Part shown: positions 9,762 to 20,757 of the stretch, in pieces
Layout: every line of letters starts with the position of its first letter
Numbering within the stretch: the first letter of the stretch is position 1
DNA from: Carpediemonas membranifera
Taxonomy: Eukaryota; Fornicata
NCBI GenBank assembly: GCA_019828565.1
Contig: JAHDYR010000002.1
Coordinates: 310,001-374,000, forward strand
DNA: 64,000 nt
Direction: 5' to 3'
Made by a program: the position numbers and the translations under genes
Notes under the pieces: model-generated
The model's input: only the letters and a program-made list of their open reading frames with translations
Told to the model about the DNA's origin: nothing
Databases searched by the model: none

Positions 9762-11382
9762 TTATCCTCCGTATATCCCCGGATTAACTGGCCATTCTAA
9801 CAGTATGTGCCTGGTGGTGTTGGCTCGTTGGGTGATATTGGAACGAGGCGGGCTAGCTCCCATGCTGGGCCCGCATGTGCCCTTGTTTGGCGTGGTGGGT
9901 GTGTCATCAGGGCCGGAAGTCCTGCTGCCGCTCGGGCCCAGGGGGGTTTCTTCTTCGTTAGTACCCAGGGCTCCATGAGATGCCCCGTCCCGTACGGGCT
10001 CTATAACTTGGGTCTGCCCCGTTGTGAGCCAGTAGTTAGTGATGTTGCGCGTCAGAAAGGAGGCAGACACCAGTTCGCGGGCAATCCTCGCGGGTGGGGG
10101 CCAGAGACGCCTGGTCTTATCCCATGCCGACCAGAGTTCGGGGAAGCCGGGGACTGACCACCGTTGGATGAGGTCTCTGACCTCCTCCCTCAGGTCTGCC
10201 TCTGCTGCCGAAGGCTCTTCTTCCAGGGGTGGGGGTGGGAAGACTGGCCTCATCACACCCTCGGTTCTGCTGTAGATGAGGATCTCCTCGACGGGGCCCT
10301 GGGTCCAGATCTGGATGGGCGTGCCGTCTGGTCTGCGGAAACCTCCCTCCGGGGGGTGAGGGGCGTGGTAGCCTTGCCCTTTGGCTAGTTCCCGGCCTAG
10401 GTCGGCCCAGAGCTTCTTGTTTTCGCGTCCTAGTGAGGGGGAGCCCTCTGGCTGCAGCTCCCGCGGAGATGGCGTGTCCGGCGGCATGGAGGAGCCACAT
10501 TGCAGCCTCCATCCCGTACTTGGTCTGGATGCCATTGCCTGAAATCGAAGAATGTCCTGCAGCTTGCAGCGATGTTGCCACGAGCTCTAGGAGGAGCGTC
10601 CTTGCGACCTTTCCCGTTCGGGCAGTGAAGTCCGTTGCGTCATCTCTGGTGAAGACCATGGCAACGTCCCTTGTGGGAATAGCCGCATCTGCTGAGGCTC
10701 TGATGCAGTCCCATTCGTCCGGTGTGGCCAGTTGCTTGCCCAGTGGCGTTAACGACTCCTTGATCCCATTTGGGGTGGTGTTTGCGCAATCCAAGGCGTC
10801 TGGGACGCTTTGGGAGCTGTTCGAGGTCATTGTGTGGCGTGGTCTCGAAAAGTCCCGGTTATGGATTCGGCCGAGATCAAGGCCCTCCTCCACGGGGAGA
10901 AGTGATGGGGTGTGTTGCTCACTAGCTGGTGCCGTCTGGCTCGTCCGGTGGGGATGTGCTACGTACTTGGAGTAGTCCGCCTGGACTCTGGGGTAGAACA
11001 CAAATTTGGGGGACCCTGGGCGAAGCCGGCTTAGTGTCTCCGCCTGCTCTAGGTCCAGCCGGTTCCCTTCAATGAATAGCCAGTATGGCTGTTGGGCGGC
11101 TTTTGTGTACCGTCTCAGGAGGGGAAGTGATGCAAACAGCTTCTTGGCCCGGCTTTTCCGGAGCTCCCCTGGGCCTTCCTTTGCTGTAAAGCTTCCCTGT
11201 TCTGGGTCTACAATCTTGTCGTATCCTATCGCGTTGCCGAGCTGGATAATGGACGTATTTGCTTTTTCCCTTCTGGTTTTCCTGAGATCCCTTCTGGGTG
11301 CAGCCTTAAGGGCGAATAAGCCATAAATCATGCTTTCTTCCCTATCTGGCATGTCCCTGTTGGGATATTCCCCTGTTTCCAT
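9762..11382 (-). CDS. Unknown GC-rich gene (frameshifted)
   Basis: The first frame starts at ATG 11382 and encodes about 300 plausible residues, including GNAIGYDKIVDPEQGSF, YWLFIEGNRLDLEQ and MAMVFTRDD-like stretches. Around 10430-10530 coding potential passes to another frame (LGRENKKLWADLGREL ... VEEILIYSRTEGVMRP) and continues to 9762. The composition is Pro/Gly/Arg-rich and GC-rich, unlike the flanking elements. I recognise no domain. The gene diverges from the plus-strand frame beginning near 11388. The two could belong to one foreign or mobile unit whose right side was cut by the 11.8-kb insertion. The product and exact frame junction are uncertain. Confidence 0.4.
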
Positions 11383-11486
11383 TTGGAGTGGCAAAAGGCG
11401 GGAAGTGCACTTTTGCCAGCTTCTTGGAGGGGCTTGAGGAGGTTTGGTGGAGGTTCCAAGGGGCGCCAGCCAGCGATGTCCTGGTC

Positions 11487-12305
11487 ATGTATGGCTCCTT
11501 TCCCTTCCTCAGGGCGGATGGTTCAGGGGCGAGGTATGCGAGGTTTGTTGCGGACCTTGTTTCCACACAAAACATGTCTGGCGAAAACCCAAAAGGGAAC
11601 CTTATTGCAGGGACAGGGAGCATCGCCCCACACGGGGCTGCTGTCCCTTATTCCCCATGCGTCCGTTCCATCTCTCCTTCCACCTTCACGCCTCCTCCTG
11701 GCCATTCGGCCGGCGCCTCCGCTGCCCAGCGGTCCCCAGGGGGGGAGGTGCATTACCAGGGGTTATGCACTCCGATCCCTATCGAGTCCTTGGCCCGAGT
11801 ACGGCCTGGACTCCGATTTCGGGGGCGCCGCCTCTTTCCCGGGAAGCAGGACCCTCTTCGCACTCCGACGGGGGATCCCATATTCCCCTCCGGGCCCCAG
11901 GGTAGTCCCTTGCCTTGTGGCGGCAGGGGCTTCACCCCTCCTTCTCGGGAGTCCCCGACTCCTGGCCCGGCGACTCCTCGGGGTTGGGAGGCGCATTTCC
12001 TGCGGACCATAGCTGACGATTTTGCCCAGGTGGACGTCCTGGCCAGCCGGTGGCGGGAGCGTGCCGCTGCCTTTTCCTACCTGGCTCAGAATTACCGTGA
12101 CGAGGACCTGAGTCCTCACGAGTCTAAGTCGGCTCGGGGTTTCGACGCTGAGCTGAGGGGCCAAATGCGGGTCTATAAGCGCCTTCGTGCTCGCATAGAC
12201 GCCCGGCTGCACCAGCTGGTTGCCATTCACGCCCCTCGTCCTGTGTCTTGTGGTCGCAGCCCGGTTGTTTCCTTCCTGGGTCGCGTCACTCCCAAGAGGT
12301 TGTGA
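11487..12305 (+). CDS. Unknown GC-rich gene, divergent partner
   Basis: An open frame runs from about 11388 to TGA 12303; the first ATG is at 11487, though in-frame residues before it (FASFLEGLEEVWWRF) also look coding, so the true start may be non-AUG or upstream by splicing. The middle is Pro/Ser/Gly-rich and low in complexity. The last 110 residues (FLRTIADDFAQVDVLASRW ... LRARIDARLHQLVAI) form a likely amphipathic helical bundle. No family is recognised. The minus-strand frame over 11763-12527 is also open but is lower in quality. Confidence 0.4.
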   Translation: MYGSFPFLRADGSGARYARFVADLVSTQNMSGENPKGNLIAGTGSIAPHGAAVPYSPCVRSISPSTFTPPPGHSAGASAAQRSPGGEVHYQGLCTPIPIESLARVRPGLRFRGRRLFPGKQDPLRTPTGDPIFPSGPQGSPLPCGGRGFTPPSRESPTPGPATPRGWEAHFLRTIADDFAQVDVLASRWRERAAAFSYLAQNYRDEDLSPHESKSARGFDAELRGQMRVYKRLRARIDARLHQLVAIHAPRPVSCGRSPVVSFLGRVTPKRL

Positions 12306-13123
12306 GTCCTGGTAAACACCGTGATGGTTTATGCCTTTTGGCTTCGGCCGGGCGTTTCTTGTGGGGCTGTGGACGGGGCCCTCAGCGCTCCCGGTCTGTT
12401 GTCCGGTATGGCTGGTGTACTGGGGGCCTGTTGTGGTGGCCCTGTTGCCTATGCCGGCGGAGGGCGGCGATCCCGGCTCTCGTGGCGATGACGTCCACAA
12501 GCCCGGTCTTGGGCGGCATGAGAGCACGGGCGCCGGAGTAGTGTGGCCCAGTGGCCTCCCAGTGAGAGCCTATTGGCCGCCGGTCCCGGTGCTCTCGGGT
12601 TACTTTTGCCATATGGCCCCAGTTAAGTTGTCTGAGGCAATCGTGTCGCAGTGCCTCTGGGGCCTACTGCGGGTACCGGTTACGGTAGGGGTTTCAATCA
12701 TAAAGGTGGCGCAGTACGCTTGTTCGCGTTGATTTCCCTTGTGGGTTTGTGCGAGGAGCGTTTAGTTGCGTCTGGTCCCCTTGTGGGTCCCAGGAGCATG
12801 GGCGGTAGGTTTTGTTTGTTGTTAGAGTACTGTGTATTCTGTCAACGCTTTCCTACCGAGGCTAACTTATTCCCTTTTGGGTGGTTTTTGCCTCTGTGCA
12901 TTTTTGGGCACACGAGGACGATCATCTGTTGCTCGACATAGCTTGGCGCACGGCGAGGTATACAGGGCAGGGGAGTGGGCTCCAGGTGAGGTGGTGCGCA
13001 CCCCACCTGGAGCAGCCAGTTGTCCTCTGCCGGCCCGCTCTGGCGCTAACCTGCTTCGCAACGGGCGATCTCCTCCGGGGAGCAATTTGCTTCCCCAATG
13101 TGCCCTATGGCTAGTGGGTCATA
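12306..13123. other. Gene-free left flank of the 11.8-kb element
   Basis: No supported gene. An inverted repeat of CTCCAGGTG with CACCTGGAG lies near 12970-13005. The base composition is G/T-rich on this strand. Confidence 0.4.
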
Positions 13124-13193
13124 CTGTCAATTCCTTGACTTCAAGTCAAGTTTTTGTGACTTAAAGTCAAGGCCAAAACTTGACTTTAAGTCA
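13124..13193 (+). repeat. Left TIR of the 11.8-kb element
   Basis: It begins CTGTCAATTCC and then carries a series of TTGACTTnAAGTCAA palindromes. It matches 24892-24961 inverted with one mismatch. Confidence 0.9.
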
Positions 13194-13376
13194 AGACGTT
13201 TGAATTAATCAGAGGAACCAGGCTCTGTCAGTAAATAAGAATGGTATGGCTGGGTAGCAGTACTAGTTCTCTATTCACTGCATTGATGGCTAACTGTGGG
13301 CTAAGCTGTGACCTGAGTATGGGTGACTTCTTCTTGACGACGAGAGCCATTTTTTTCAAGTTCGACCACTTCGGCT

Positions 13377-13457
13377 CTGTCCCCTTCGCAGTTTTTTGCA
13401 GGATCTGATCTACACCAGTAGTGCTTGTGATCTAACAAAAATCTGCGAAGGGGACAG
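13377..13457. mobile_element. Tiny hairpin element (81 bp) with CTG...CAG ends
   Basis: CTGTCCCCTTCGCAG at the left pairs exactly with CTGCGAAGGGGACAG at the right. It lies inside the 11.8-kb element. The rest of 13458-14355 shows no gene I can support. Confidence 0.6.
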
Positions 13458-14355
13458 AACAGATCTCGAGATTTTTAGCAAAAGACTCGGGCCGAGTCGA
13501 GAGGCGTTATTGATGAGCGCACAGCTCAGGGAATTTTTCTACGCTGCAACTAAAAACCAAGAGGCCGAGTAAACACAAGTATTACTACACGATGATGCCC
13601 AGACCGTCGTGTAAGGAGAACATTCTTGGGCGGTCAACGCGAAGAAAAAGTTAAAGTTATTGAAATTAAAAAGACGGCAATGTACTCGCCCTTGGCTGAA
13701 ACCTCAGGCATAATGGTTTCAGGTGTGAACTCTTCCAATTGGGGGAGTTATTGTCATTGTTCAGGTTAAGGTCACGCCGCCTGCATGAAAAAAAATTGGT
13801 AATGACGGAAGCAATGTCGGAGATATCCAGAAATGGCTGTGATAGAGCTCATAGCAAGACAGCATTCGAGATATGTGCCCATCTGAGCATGCTTTCGATC
13901 ATTCTAGATGGCATAAGCCTCTTTTCCCACAACTAATCAATATCAAGTCGGCTTTTTACTCAGTATCGCTCGCTCAGACATCTGAAACGTCCCGATTGGC
14001 AACATAACCCTGCTGGAACAGTGAAGTGGCGAGCATAGAGTTCCATTGATGACGAAAGGTTGCGACCGGCAAGCGCCTGATTCATACGGCCATTTGGGGC
14101 GGTGCGAGAGTCAATCTCGTTAATGAAAGGTAGGATGATGCGCGTATGAGTGTTTGTAGGGTCACTAACGACCTTAATGACGAGTTAGGACGTGTGTGGC
14201 AGGGCCGTGCGCTGCCGGAATACACAGGGCAGATTCGCCCCGTTGATTCCAGAAGCTCGCCGCTCTTCCACGCACGATAGTCAATACAGGGATAGATACA
14301 CATCTGGACCTCTTTTATACAGCCAACCAGGCTCCGCATAAACTGCGCATTTCAG

Positions 14356-14586
14356 ATGACGCCCGATGAAGAAAACACACGAGCGACGCCGGTATCGCCG
14401 GCGAAACGTATAGCATTAACGATTGAAGGGATAGAATTGGAGCTAGACGTTGTTTATGGGATTCAACGAGCGCACTTCATTGATTCTCGCATTGATGGTG
14501 AATTGGTGCAGATGAAGCGCTGCACGGCAAGGATCAAGACATTTTGTTCATACTACATAGCAAATTACAACGAGTTTTCGATGTGA
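14356..14586 (+). CDS. Possible small ORF, 76 residues
   Basis: ATG 14356 to TGA 14584. The N-terminus is polar and the middle, RIALTIEGIELELDVVYGI, is strand-like. It fills the gap before the PHD-like gene, tail-to-tail with it, 92 bases apart. No homologue is recognised and no copy exists elsewhere in the window, so it may be chance. Confidence 0.3.
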   Translation: MTPDEENTRATPVSPAKRIALTIEGIELELDVVYGIQRAHFIDSRIDGELVQMKRCTARIKTFCSYYIANYNEFSM

Positions 14587-14678
14587 ATAGATCAGTAAAT
14601 AGAGAGAAAACCTGTAGCAGCCGATAAACACTGTCAGTCAACAGCCCAACCGAAGACACGCCAAAACACAAGCACAAG

Positions 14679-15851
14679 TCAGTTTTTACTCAGTTTGATT
14701 CCCGCAATTGCAGAGTAGTTCTCATGGCAGTCTTTGCAGAGCTTATATGTCACTCTTCGGGCGTCGACAACTCCGGTGATCGTTTCGCTCTCTAAACATC
14801 CCTTCAGACCGCAGTACCAGTGGCCACAGATCCGGCAGTGATAAGCTTTGGCGGCCAGGTTCATCTTGCCACACTCTGCGCACTCATCCCGAGCACACTC
14901 TGGGCAGACCTTCTTCTTCCAGGACTTGGAACACTTTGAATGGAACCAACGCTTGCATGAGTCACAGAATGGATGCATGCTGCTGCCAACGTTGGTCACC
15001 CAGTCTAGACAGTGGCACTTGCCGCAGCCGTAGCTGAGGCGACGGAGCTCCAGCTGCACAAGCTGCACGTTTTCTTCGGCGGGCTGGGCAGACCGACCCT
15101 CTGCCTCTTCAACAACATCTTCATCGCTGGAATCATACTTCGACCGCTTCATGTCAAACTTCTCATTCAGCTGGAGAAGATCTCTGTGGACCAGCTGAAG
15201 TCTATCATCGAGGTCGTCACGTTCTCTGCGGGGAACTGGATCGGGTTTCACGTTGCCAAGGATGCTGTCTGGTGCTTCGCTCTTCACATCGGCACATGCC
15301 GGAGGTGGAGTGCGAACGGCAACCATGGTTCTGACTGTCTTCTTGCTGCCTCGATACGGAACCATGTTTCTCACATCCTCACAAGGCAGACCACGCGGAA
15401 CCTGAATCGATCTGCTTTCGATATCCTTCAAACCAACAAGATCCAGAATCTCTCGAACGGCATCCGTCATGATGGAGGTGTTGCTGTGCCTTTTCAGCGC
15501 GGTAACCTGATGGAAGATGCGACTGGTGTTGTAGGCGATGGTGTAGCCGATCCTCACACCCCACTTCCGCACGTGACACTGGGCAAATCTTCCAGTCGTC
15601 ATGTTCTTGTTCTTCTCATCTTTGGAGACGATAAGAAGCTTCTCAAACATGACTGAGATCGGGACAAGGATATGCTTCACTTGGTTGTTGAAGGAGTTCA
15701 CGATTGCTTCGGCGGATAGGCCAGATTGCTCATCATCAACGTCGTTTGAGATGACGAAGAACGTATCAAGCATTGCAGCAGCAAAAATGGCACGGCATAC
15801 GGTGATCTTTCTGTCAGAAAGAGACTTTATAGCCTTACTGTCTTCTACCAT
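14679..15851 (-). CDS. PHD-like double zinc-finger protein, copy 1
   Basis: Intact, 390 residues, ATG at 15851. The N-terminal third is helical and unknown. A charged linker (VKPDPVPRRERDD, DSSDEDVVEEAEG) follows. The C-terminal third is a Cys/His array: CGKCHCLDW, CDSCKRWFHSKC, CPEC, CAECGK, CRICGHWYC, CKDCH. The middle block CxxCxxWFHxxC is typical of PHD fingers, which read histone tails, and the second half resembles an extended (ePHD-like) or ZZ-like zinc module. The protein at 32339-33526 in the 22-kb element has the same architecture and length. It is divergent from GCNEQ copy 2 with 47 bases between the two ATGs, so they probably share a promoter. I infer a DNA- or chromatin-binding accessory of the element. 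Confidence 0.68.
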   Translation of the reverse strand: MVEDSKAIKSLSDRKITVCRAIFAAAMLDTFFVISNDVDDEQSGLSAEAIVNSFNNQVKHILVPISVMFEKLLIVSKDEKNKNMTTGRFAQCHVRKWGVRIGYTIAYNTSRIFHQVTALKRHSNTSIMTDAVREILDLVGLKDIESRSIQVPRGLPCEDVRNMVPYRGSKKTVRTMVAVRTPPPACADVKSEAPDSILGNVKPDPVPRRERDDLDDRLQLVHRDLLQLNEKFDMKRSKYDSSDEDVVEEAEGRSAQPAEENVQLVQLELRRLSYGCGKCHCLDWVTNVGSSMHPFCDSCKRWFHSKCSKSWKKKVCPECARDECAECGKMNLAAKAYHCRICGHWYCGLKGCLESETITGVVDARRVTYKLCKDCHENYSAIAGIKLSKN

Positions 15852-15898
15852 ATGGATCTAAAGGAGAATTTCAGTGATTTTTGGTTTACTAAGTGAGT

Positions 15899-18474
15899 AT
15901 GTCACAAATGAGGGCTACGCTTCGCTGGGAGCTTCAAGATGCTCTTATCTTTGCTCCAAGAGACGAGGAGAACGTGAATATTATTCTTGCTAATGTGTAC
16001 CGCTCTCTTGATCCCGAGTTTGGACGTCGCGCTGTTGGAAGCGCCGAAGGAACGGGCTCCAAGGAACTGGCACGCCATACGTTCTCTCACATCGTTCATG
16101 AGCTCGTCAATTCTGCTATCATTGATCGAGAAGAGGTTGATCAGGCGTTCTTGGCTATCAACCCACGTAAGTTCGCTGGAGTCGTGAGGAGCTATACCCA
16201 ACAACGCTTTTTGGACAGAGGCTTACGTCTCACGCCACCGTGAGATAGCACGCCTTCAGGATCGCATTGCGGTCCTCGAGCGGACAGTTGCTAACACTGA
16301 ACGAGTCATGTGCTTAGTGAACGCCCTTCGGTCGGTCTCAGAGGGTGTCAATTCTGTCTCTGACAGCGTTGTCATATTTAACAACATCGCGTCCAAGCTT
16401 GGCTGTGGGGAGGAGGTGATTCGACAGTCGAACAACCAGTTGAGGTTGATGAGCGTCGATGGTGACATCAGGAGACTAAGCGGCATCGAAGCCATTCTTT
16501 CCGAAAAACAGTTCGACTTCCTCGCCCCACTAGTGCCGACAACACTCGAAACAGGTCACAATACGTTCAGGTACAAGGATGACAAGGCGTACCCCCTAGA
16601 GCAGACGCTGCGCTTCCGTGCATCAGAGGATGACATCCCCCTTGTCAGAGACTCGGCCAGATCCATTGGTATTGACGCCGACGTTTCGGTGGAGGGTGCT
16701 TTCATGACGGTTTTCTACAACTCGGTGACTGCTCGCGATGCACACATCCCGCACCTGAAAACTCTCGGTTTCACGCTGAAGAAGCTCACGAGCGCCACAT
16801 GGCAGTATGTCCAAGAGGCACATTTTGATCTTCGTGCCCACTTCGAGAAACTTGTCGCATATCCACAGGCCGCTTGTCTGACCGTCAAGGAGCGTGATGC
16901 AGTCAGTGCCGCTCTGAACCAACAGCGGTCACACGTTGACCCAGACGAACAGCCCCGGACCATTCCTCTCGTCCTCATTGTTTGGTTCGATGCCTGGAAG
17001 AGCCAGACGACAGCCCTGAAGTGCCGCTTCTACGATCCCAGTGGCTTCGTGTTTCCCTCGATTCTGACGCCCCCTTTTCGCGTGTTAGAATACCAAGGTA
17101 AGGAAAGTGACATCCGGTCACATTTCTCTGTTGTCGATCAGATCATTGACATGGCTTGCAAGGCTGTGCCAAAGGTACGAGACACACGTCACTACTGCTC
17201 GATCGAGAAGCTCATACTGATCGCTGACCACCCTGCTATGGCGAAGATGATCGGAACCACATGCGGCGGTGACTATCCCTCCCCATTCCAGCCAATCCAC
17301 GCGGCAAACAAGGGGTGGAGTCCATTCGGCGTTAGATATCGTTTGTCGCTGTACGATGTTGTGAAGGCAAAGCAGATGGTCAGTGACGCAGAGCCTGGGG
17401 TCGACCTGACTCTTGAGTGGGGATCTTTCAAGGCCAAGAAGGAGAAAGTGATTCGCCCCACGATGCTCGCATCAACAGAGATACCGCTCTCGGAAGTATA
17501 TATATCCCCGCCAATCATGCACATCAGTCACGATCTGATCGAGCAGTTCGGAAATATCTTTAAGATGTTCCCCAGCTACACCGTTGAAGGGCGCGGAGAG
17601 GAGAGAGTGGCGATAGTCCGGAGAAACAAGATGCTACAGCGCGCAAAGAATTTTGAGGCGCCCGACCGCACTACTGGGTGCAACGAGCAAGTTAAGGGCA
17701 GGAAACTCATGGCCAACCTGGCTAAGGAGCTGTATACAGCGTTCCCCCACCGCGTCCAATCTGTCATGCGTTTGGCTGGGTATCTACAGGCACACTACTA
17801 CGCCATGGATCCAGTTACGGACGAGGTCGCCATCTGGCATCGTTACGCAGCTTTAGTCATCCACATATTTCACCTCACGTTGTGCTTGAAGGTGTCTGCT
17901 ATCGACAGGGAGGACTACAGGTTCCCTATCCTCCGGCGCGCGCATGTGGGTGACAATGCACCCTGCATCCAAACAATACAAGCCAACGACCGCCTGGTTG
18001 CCTTGCCGGAACTTCAAGCTTCTCTCCGGATTCCTTTTGGTCGAGTCATTGAGGAGTATTTCGAGCGAGAGTTCATCTCTAACCAGGAATCCCGTGTTCA
18101 TCTCCGCCGGAACAAGGTGTTGGGTCGCTTGATTTTTGCTGGATCAGGTCAATCAGATCTACCGGTTTATGAGGGGCGTTGTCTCCCACGGTCGCAAGAA
18201 TGGTAATGTACCCATTCTCTCCAAACTCAAGACTATGAGAGTCCACAAGTGTTGCAAGGATGTGAAGAAATGGCTGTCGATTCCGAGGGACCTGATTGTG
18301 ACGACTATGTCTGATGCTGACTATTCTCGCTTGAAGCCGATATTCACAGTCGAGCTAGAGGGACTCTGGAAGGAGGTGAACAGGAGAGCCGGGCTGACAT
18401 TTGATGACCAGTTCCTCGTGCTGCCAGTTCACGATGATGGGGTGGAGACACTCGATATTTGCATTTGTAGATGA
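15899..18474 (+). CDS. GCNEQ-family protein, candidate transposase, copy 2 (two frameshifts)
   Basis: ATG 15899. Extra bases in TTTTT 16208-16212 and TTTTT 18133-18137 break it; reading through gives about 857 residues. Order of blocks: helical N-terminus with a coiled coil (REIARLQDRIAVLERTVAN), LIVWFDAWKSQTTALKCR near 360, ILTPPFRVLEY, LIADHPAMAKMIG near 441, YISPPIMHISHDLIEQF near 536, DRTTGCNEQVKGRKLMAN near 591, LAGYLQAHYYAMDPVTD, and IEEYFEREFISNQE near 717. The C-terminus has KTMRVHKCCKDVKKWLSIP, also found in copy 1. It shares blocks throughout with 6183-8721 and 50276-52843. It is divergent from the PHD-like gene. Candidate transposase by position in a TIR element, conservation and possible D-D-E spacing; not proven. 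Confidence 0.65.
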
Positions 18475-18879
18475 GTTGGAGATAAATGTAGTCATTGACG
18501 CTAATCACCTTTTTGCAATGACACGGATGACGGAGTTCGTCATTCAATCTCGTTGCGAGCCATAAAGTGCACCAATAGTGGGAACCGACTTCCCACTATT
18601 TTCTCAGTGCCAATGAGCTATAGAGCTTTAGTGAGGATATAAGCTTGCATAATAACACATCAATAGCGTCTGACGGCCGCTATGGCCCATGATACTCAAC
18701 AACAACATCAAACGAGTCAAAGGAACCACGAAACCACACAAGGAACGAGCTAGAAGAAACGATAGGAACTTTAATTGCATAAGCAACATCAATACTGCCA
18801 CCAGCTGTCCAGTCAGCGCCCCAAAGCCAACAGAACCACGGCAGCACCACGACCCCACCGCAATTCATTTACTACTGAC
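18475..18879. other. Convergent spacer with CATAAAGTGC motif and hairpin
   Basis: The spacer lies between the 3' ends of GCNEQ copy 2 and OTU gene 2. It holds TCTCGTTGCGAGCCATAAAG near 18549, followed by the hairpin AATAGTGGGAA/TTCCCACTATT. The same module (without the extra C) recurs at 21503 and 22683, and inverted at 44156. No gene. Confidence 0.5.
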
Positions 18880-20757
18880 TCATTCCACAAAATAACAGTC
18901 ATCCTCTGTGTTCTGTTGGGCAGACAGGTGCGATTCTGCCTTCCTCAGCTCAACAGGTGTTACATGGTACACTTCCGCGTGTGCTGTGACGTCGGTTGGC
19001 GTGCCGGAGATATAAATGTAGTAATTGACGCCAATCACGTTTGCAATGACACGGATGACGGACATGCTCGCATTAGTGTTTGTCAGGGTGATGTAACCCT
19101 TGTCTCTACCCTGGAAGAAGACGATTGTGCCGTCCTGGATGGATGCAATGGGCATGTTGTGAATCTGTGACCAGACCTGAATTGCGGTGTCCCGGCAGTA
19201 TGGAAGACTGTCGTTCTTGCCACCCTTGCCTGTTGAACTGGCATGGCTGTAAAAGAGCTGATAGTCTGCCGGAAGTAGGTCGCGCTTCTGCATAATCCCT
19301 GCAGCAGCTTGAAGCTGCTCACGCCAATCTGTTGTCGGTACGTCACGCTCGTTAGACACATGCCTGAGGCAGTGGCCAACACAGTCACCATCGCCTGGGG
19401 GGTTGTACGGCTTGAAGTTCGACCGGAGGTGACGTGTGAACTCGTCCAGGCAGTCCTCTCTCTCCTCGGTCTGGACATCCTTGTCATCTGTCGGGGTACG
19501 GTCGTCACCTTCGTTCACCTCAGTTCCAGTCTCGCAGGTCACAGGTCTGGCCTTCTCGGGCTCAGTCTGGATGCAGGCGTCGCATGTGTTCACCGCCTCC
19601 TCTTCTGCCTTACCCCTCTTCTCCTTCGCCTCCTCCTCTGACTCCTCCTCCGAGTCCTCAGGCCTGGCCTTCTCGGGCTCGGTGGTGATGGCCTTGCGCT
19701 TCACAGACATGGCTGCCTGCGCCTCGTCCGTATCGCGTCGGGGGCAGGAAGTCCTGGAGAGCGTGCCAGACTGTGGCGGGATGGGGCTGGCGGCGAACGA
19801 AACATCGCAGGAAGCAAGGTACCCAACGTCATGCTCATGATGGATACGCCTGCACTCAAGAAAGTGGTCTCTTCTCTCGTCGGTCACCTGCTTCGTCAGC
19901 CGCTCGACCTGCTCCTTGAGAGATTGGATCTCCGTCTTCTGAGCAGAGATCAGACTGGCTGTCACGCGACGAACGACTCGAGCTTCAGCAGGGAGTCTCG
20001 TGGTCAACGTCTTCTCGCCAGTAAGCGCCTGAGTATCGATCTGGTCGGCCCAGAGATAGCGCTGAAGCACGTGGTCGGCGTGATCCTCGCCGGGACAGGG
20101 GGCGTTATCCTTGCGGGCCCGCACACGACGAGTACCGCAGATCTCATCGTACACTCGCTCCCATACCACGTCATACTTGGACTCGCGCGTGTATTCCATC
20201 TCCTTTTCCAACTCCTTCCGGTCTTCCTCATCGGCCAGCTTCATCATCTGAACCCGAGTACAATCCCTGATGTCCTCGTCCTCCTCCTTCGCGAGTTCAC
20301 ACTCAAGCCTAGCGTTTGTCTTCATTCTAGCCTCACGAATGCTCTTCTTCACCCGAATACGCGCGCTCTCCACCTCGCCGTCGTACAGGTGCGTGAAGGT
20401 ATCCCCGCCGAGGACCTGCTTCAGTGTTTTCTTGTGTTCCCCTGTGACCCTTTCACCCTCATTCAATTTCGTCGTCGCCATAAACTGCGCCTTAAGGTCC
20501 TTCTTCATATCTTCTGTCTCCTGGCGCGTGAGGCGGAAGAACGTGGCAATACGCTTGAGATTAACACCTGTGTAAACAATTTCGCTCAGTAACGTACGTT
20601 CCTTGATCACAGTAGCGAGTAAATCGCGCCTAGGCAGCAAAAGCGCGCGAAGGACGTCGCATTTGCCTTTAGCGCTTGCAGCTGCATTGATCTTGGTCAT
20701 TAGCTCCTTCTTCTCGAACTCAGTGGCTTCTTCCAGCCAAGTGAACAAGTCTAGCAT
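18880..20757 (-). CDS. OTU-like cysteine protease protein, copy 2
   Basis: Intact, 625 residues, ATG 20757. Residues 1-310 are charged and helical with coiled coil (SLKEQVERLTKQVTDE). Residues 310-430 are acidic and low in complexity, with repeated 'Q-T-E' words (CIQTEPEKA, DVQTEE). The C-terminal domain has GDGDCVGHCLRHV near 455 (OTU Asp-Cys) and HAEVYHV near 590 (candidate catalytic His). It would act as a deubiquitinase if active. Through the CIQTEPE word the protein is nearly identical to the gene at 44922-46641; beyond that the OTU domains are different. A 30-nt segment at 20568-20597 has intron signals but is in frame, so the protein can be made with or without it. Confidence 0.7.
   Translation of the reverse strand: MLDLFTWLEEATEFEKKELMTKINAAASAKGKCDVLRALLLPRRDLLATVIKERTLLSEIVYTGVNLKRIATFFRLTRQETEDMKKDLKAQFMATTKLNEGERVTGEHKKTLKQVLGGDTFTHLYDGEVESARIRVKKSIREARMKTNARLECELAKEEDEDIRDCTRVQMMKLADEEDRKELEKEMEYTRESKYDVVWERVYDEICGTRRVRARKDNAPCPGEDHADHVLQRYLWADQIDTQALTGEKTLTTRLPAEARVVRRVTASLISAQKTEIQSLKEQVERLTKQVTDERRDHFLECRRIHHEHDVGYLASCDVSFAASPIPPQSGTLSRTSCPRRDTDEAQAAMSVKRKAITTEPEKARPEDSEEESEEEAKEKRGKAEEEAVNTCDACIQTEPEKARPVTCETGTEVNEGDDRTPTDDKDVQTEEREDCLDEFTRHLRSNFKPYNPPGDGDCVGHCLRHVSNERDVPTTDWREQLQAAAGIMQKRDLLPADYQLFYSHASSTGKGGKNDSLPYCRDTAIQVWSQIHNMPIASIQDGTIVFFQGRDKGYITLTNTNASMSVIRVIANVIGVNYYIYISGTPTDVTAHAEVYHVTPVELRKAESHLSAQQNTEDDCYFVE

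Noticed and set aside
11763-12527. 254-residue minus-strand ORF
   Set aside because: It opposes the plus-strand gene 11487-12305, is rich in Pro/Arg/Thr in a GC-rich stretch, and shows no domain-like segment.
14082-14339. 85-residue minus-strand ORF
   Set aside because: Composition is not convincing and no copy or motif supports it.
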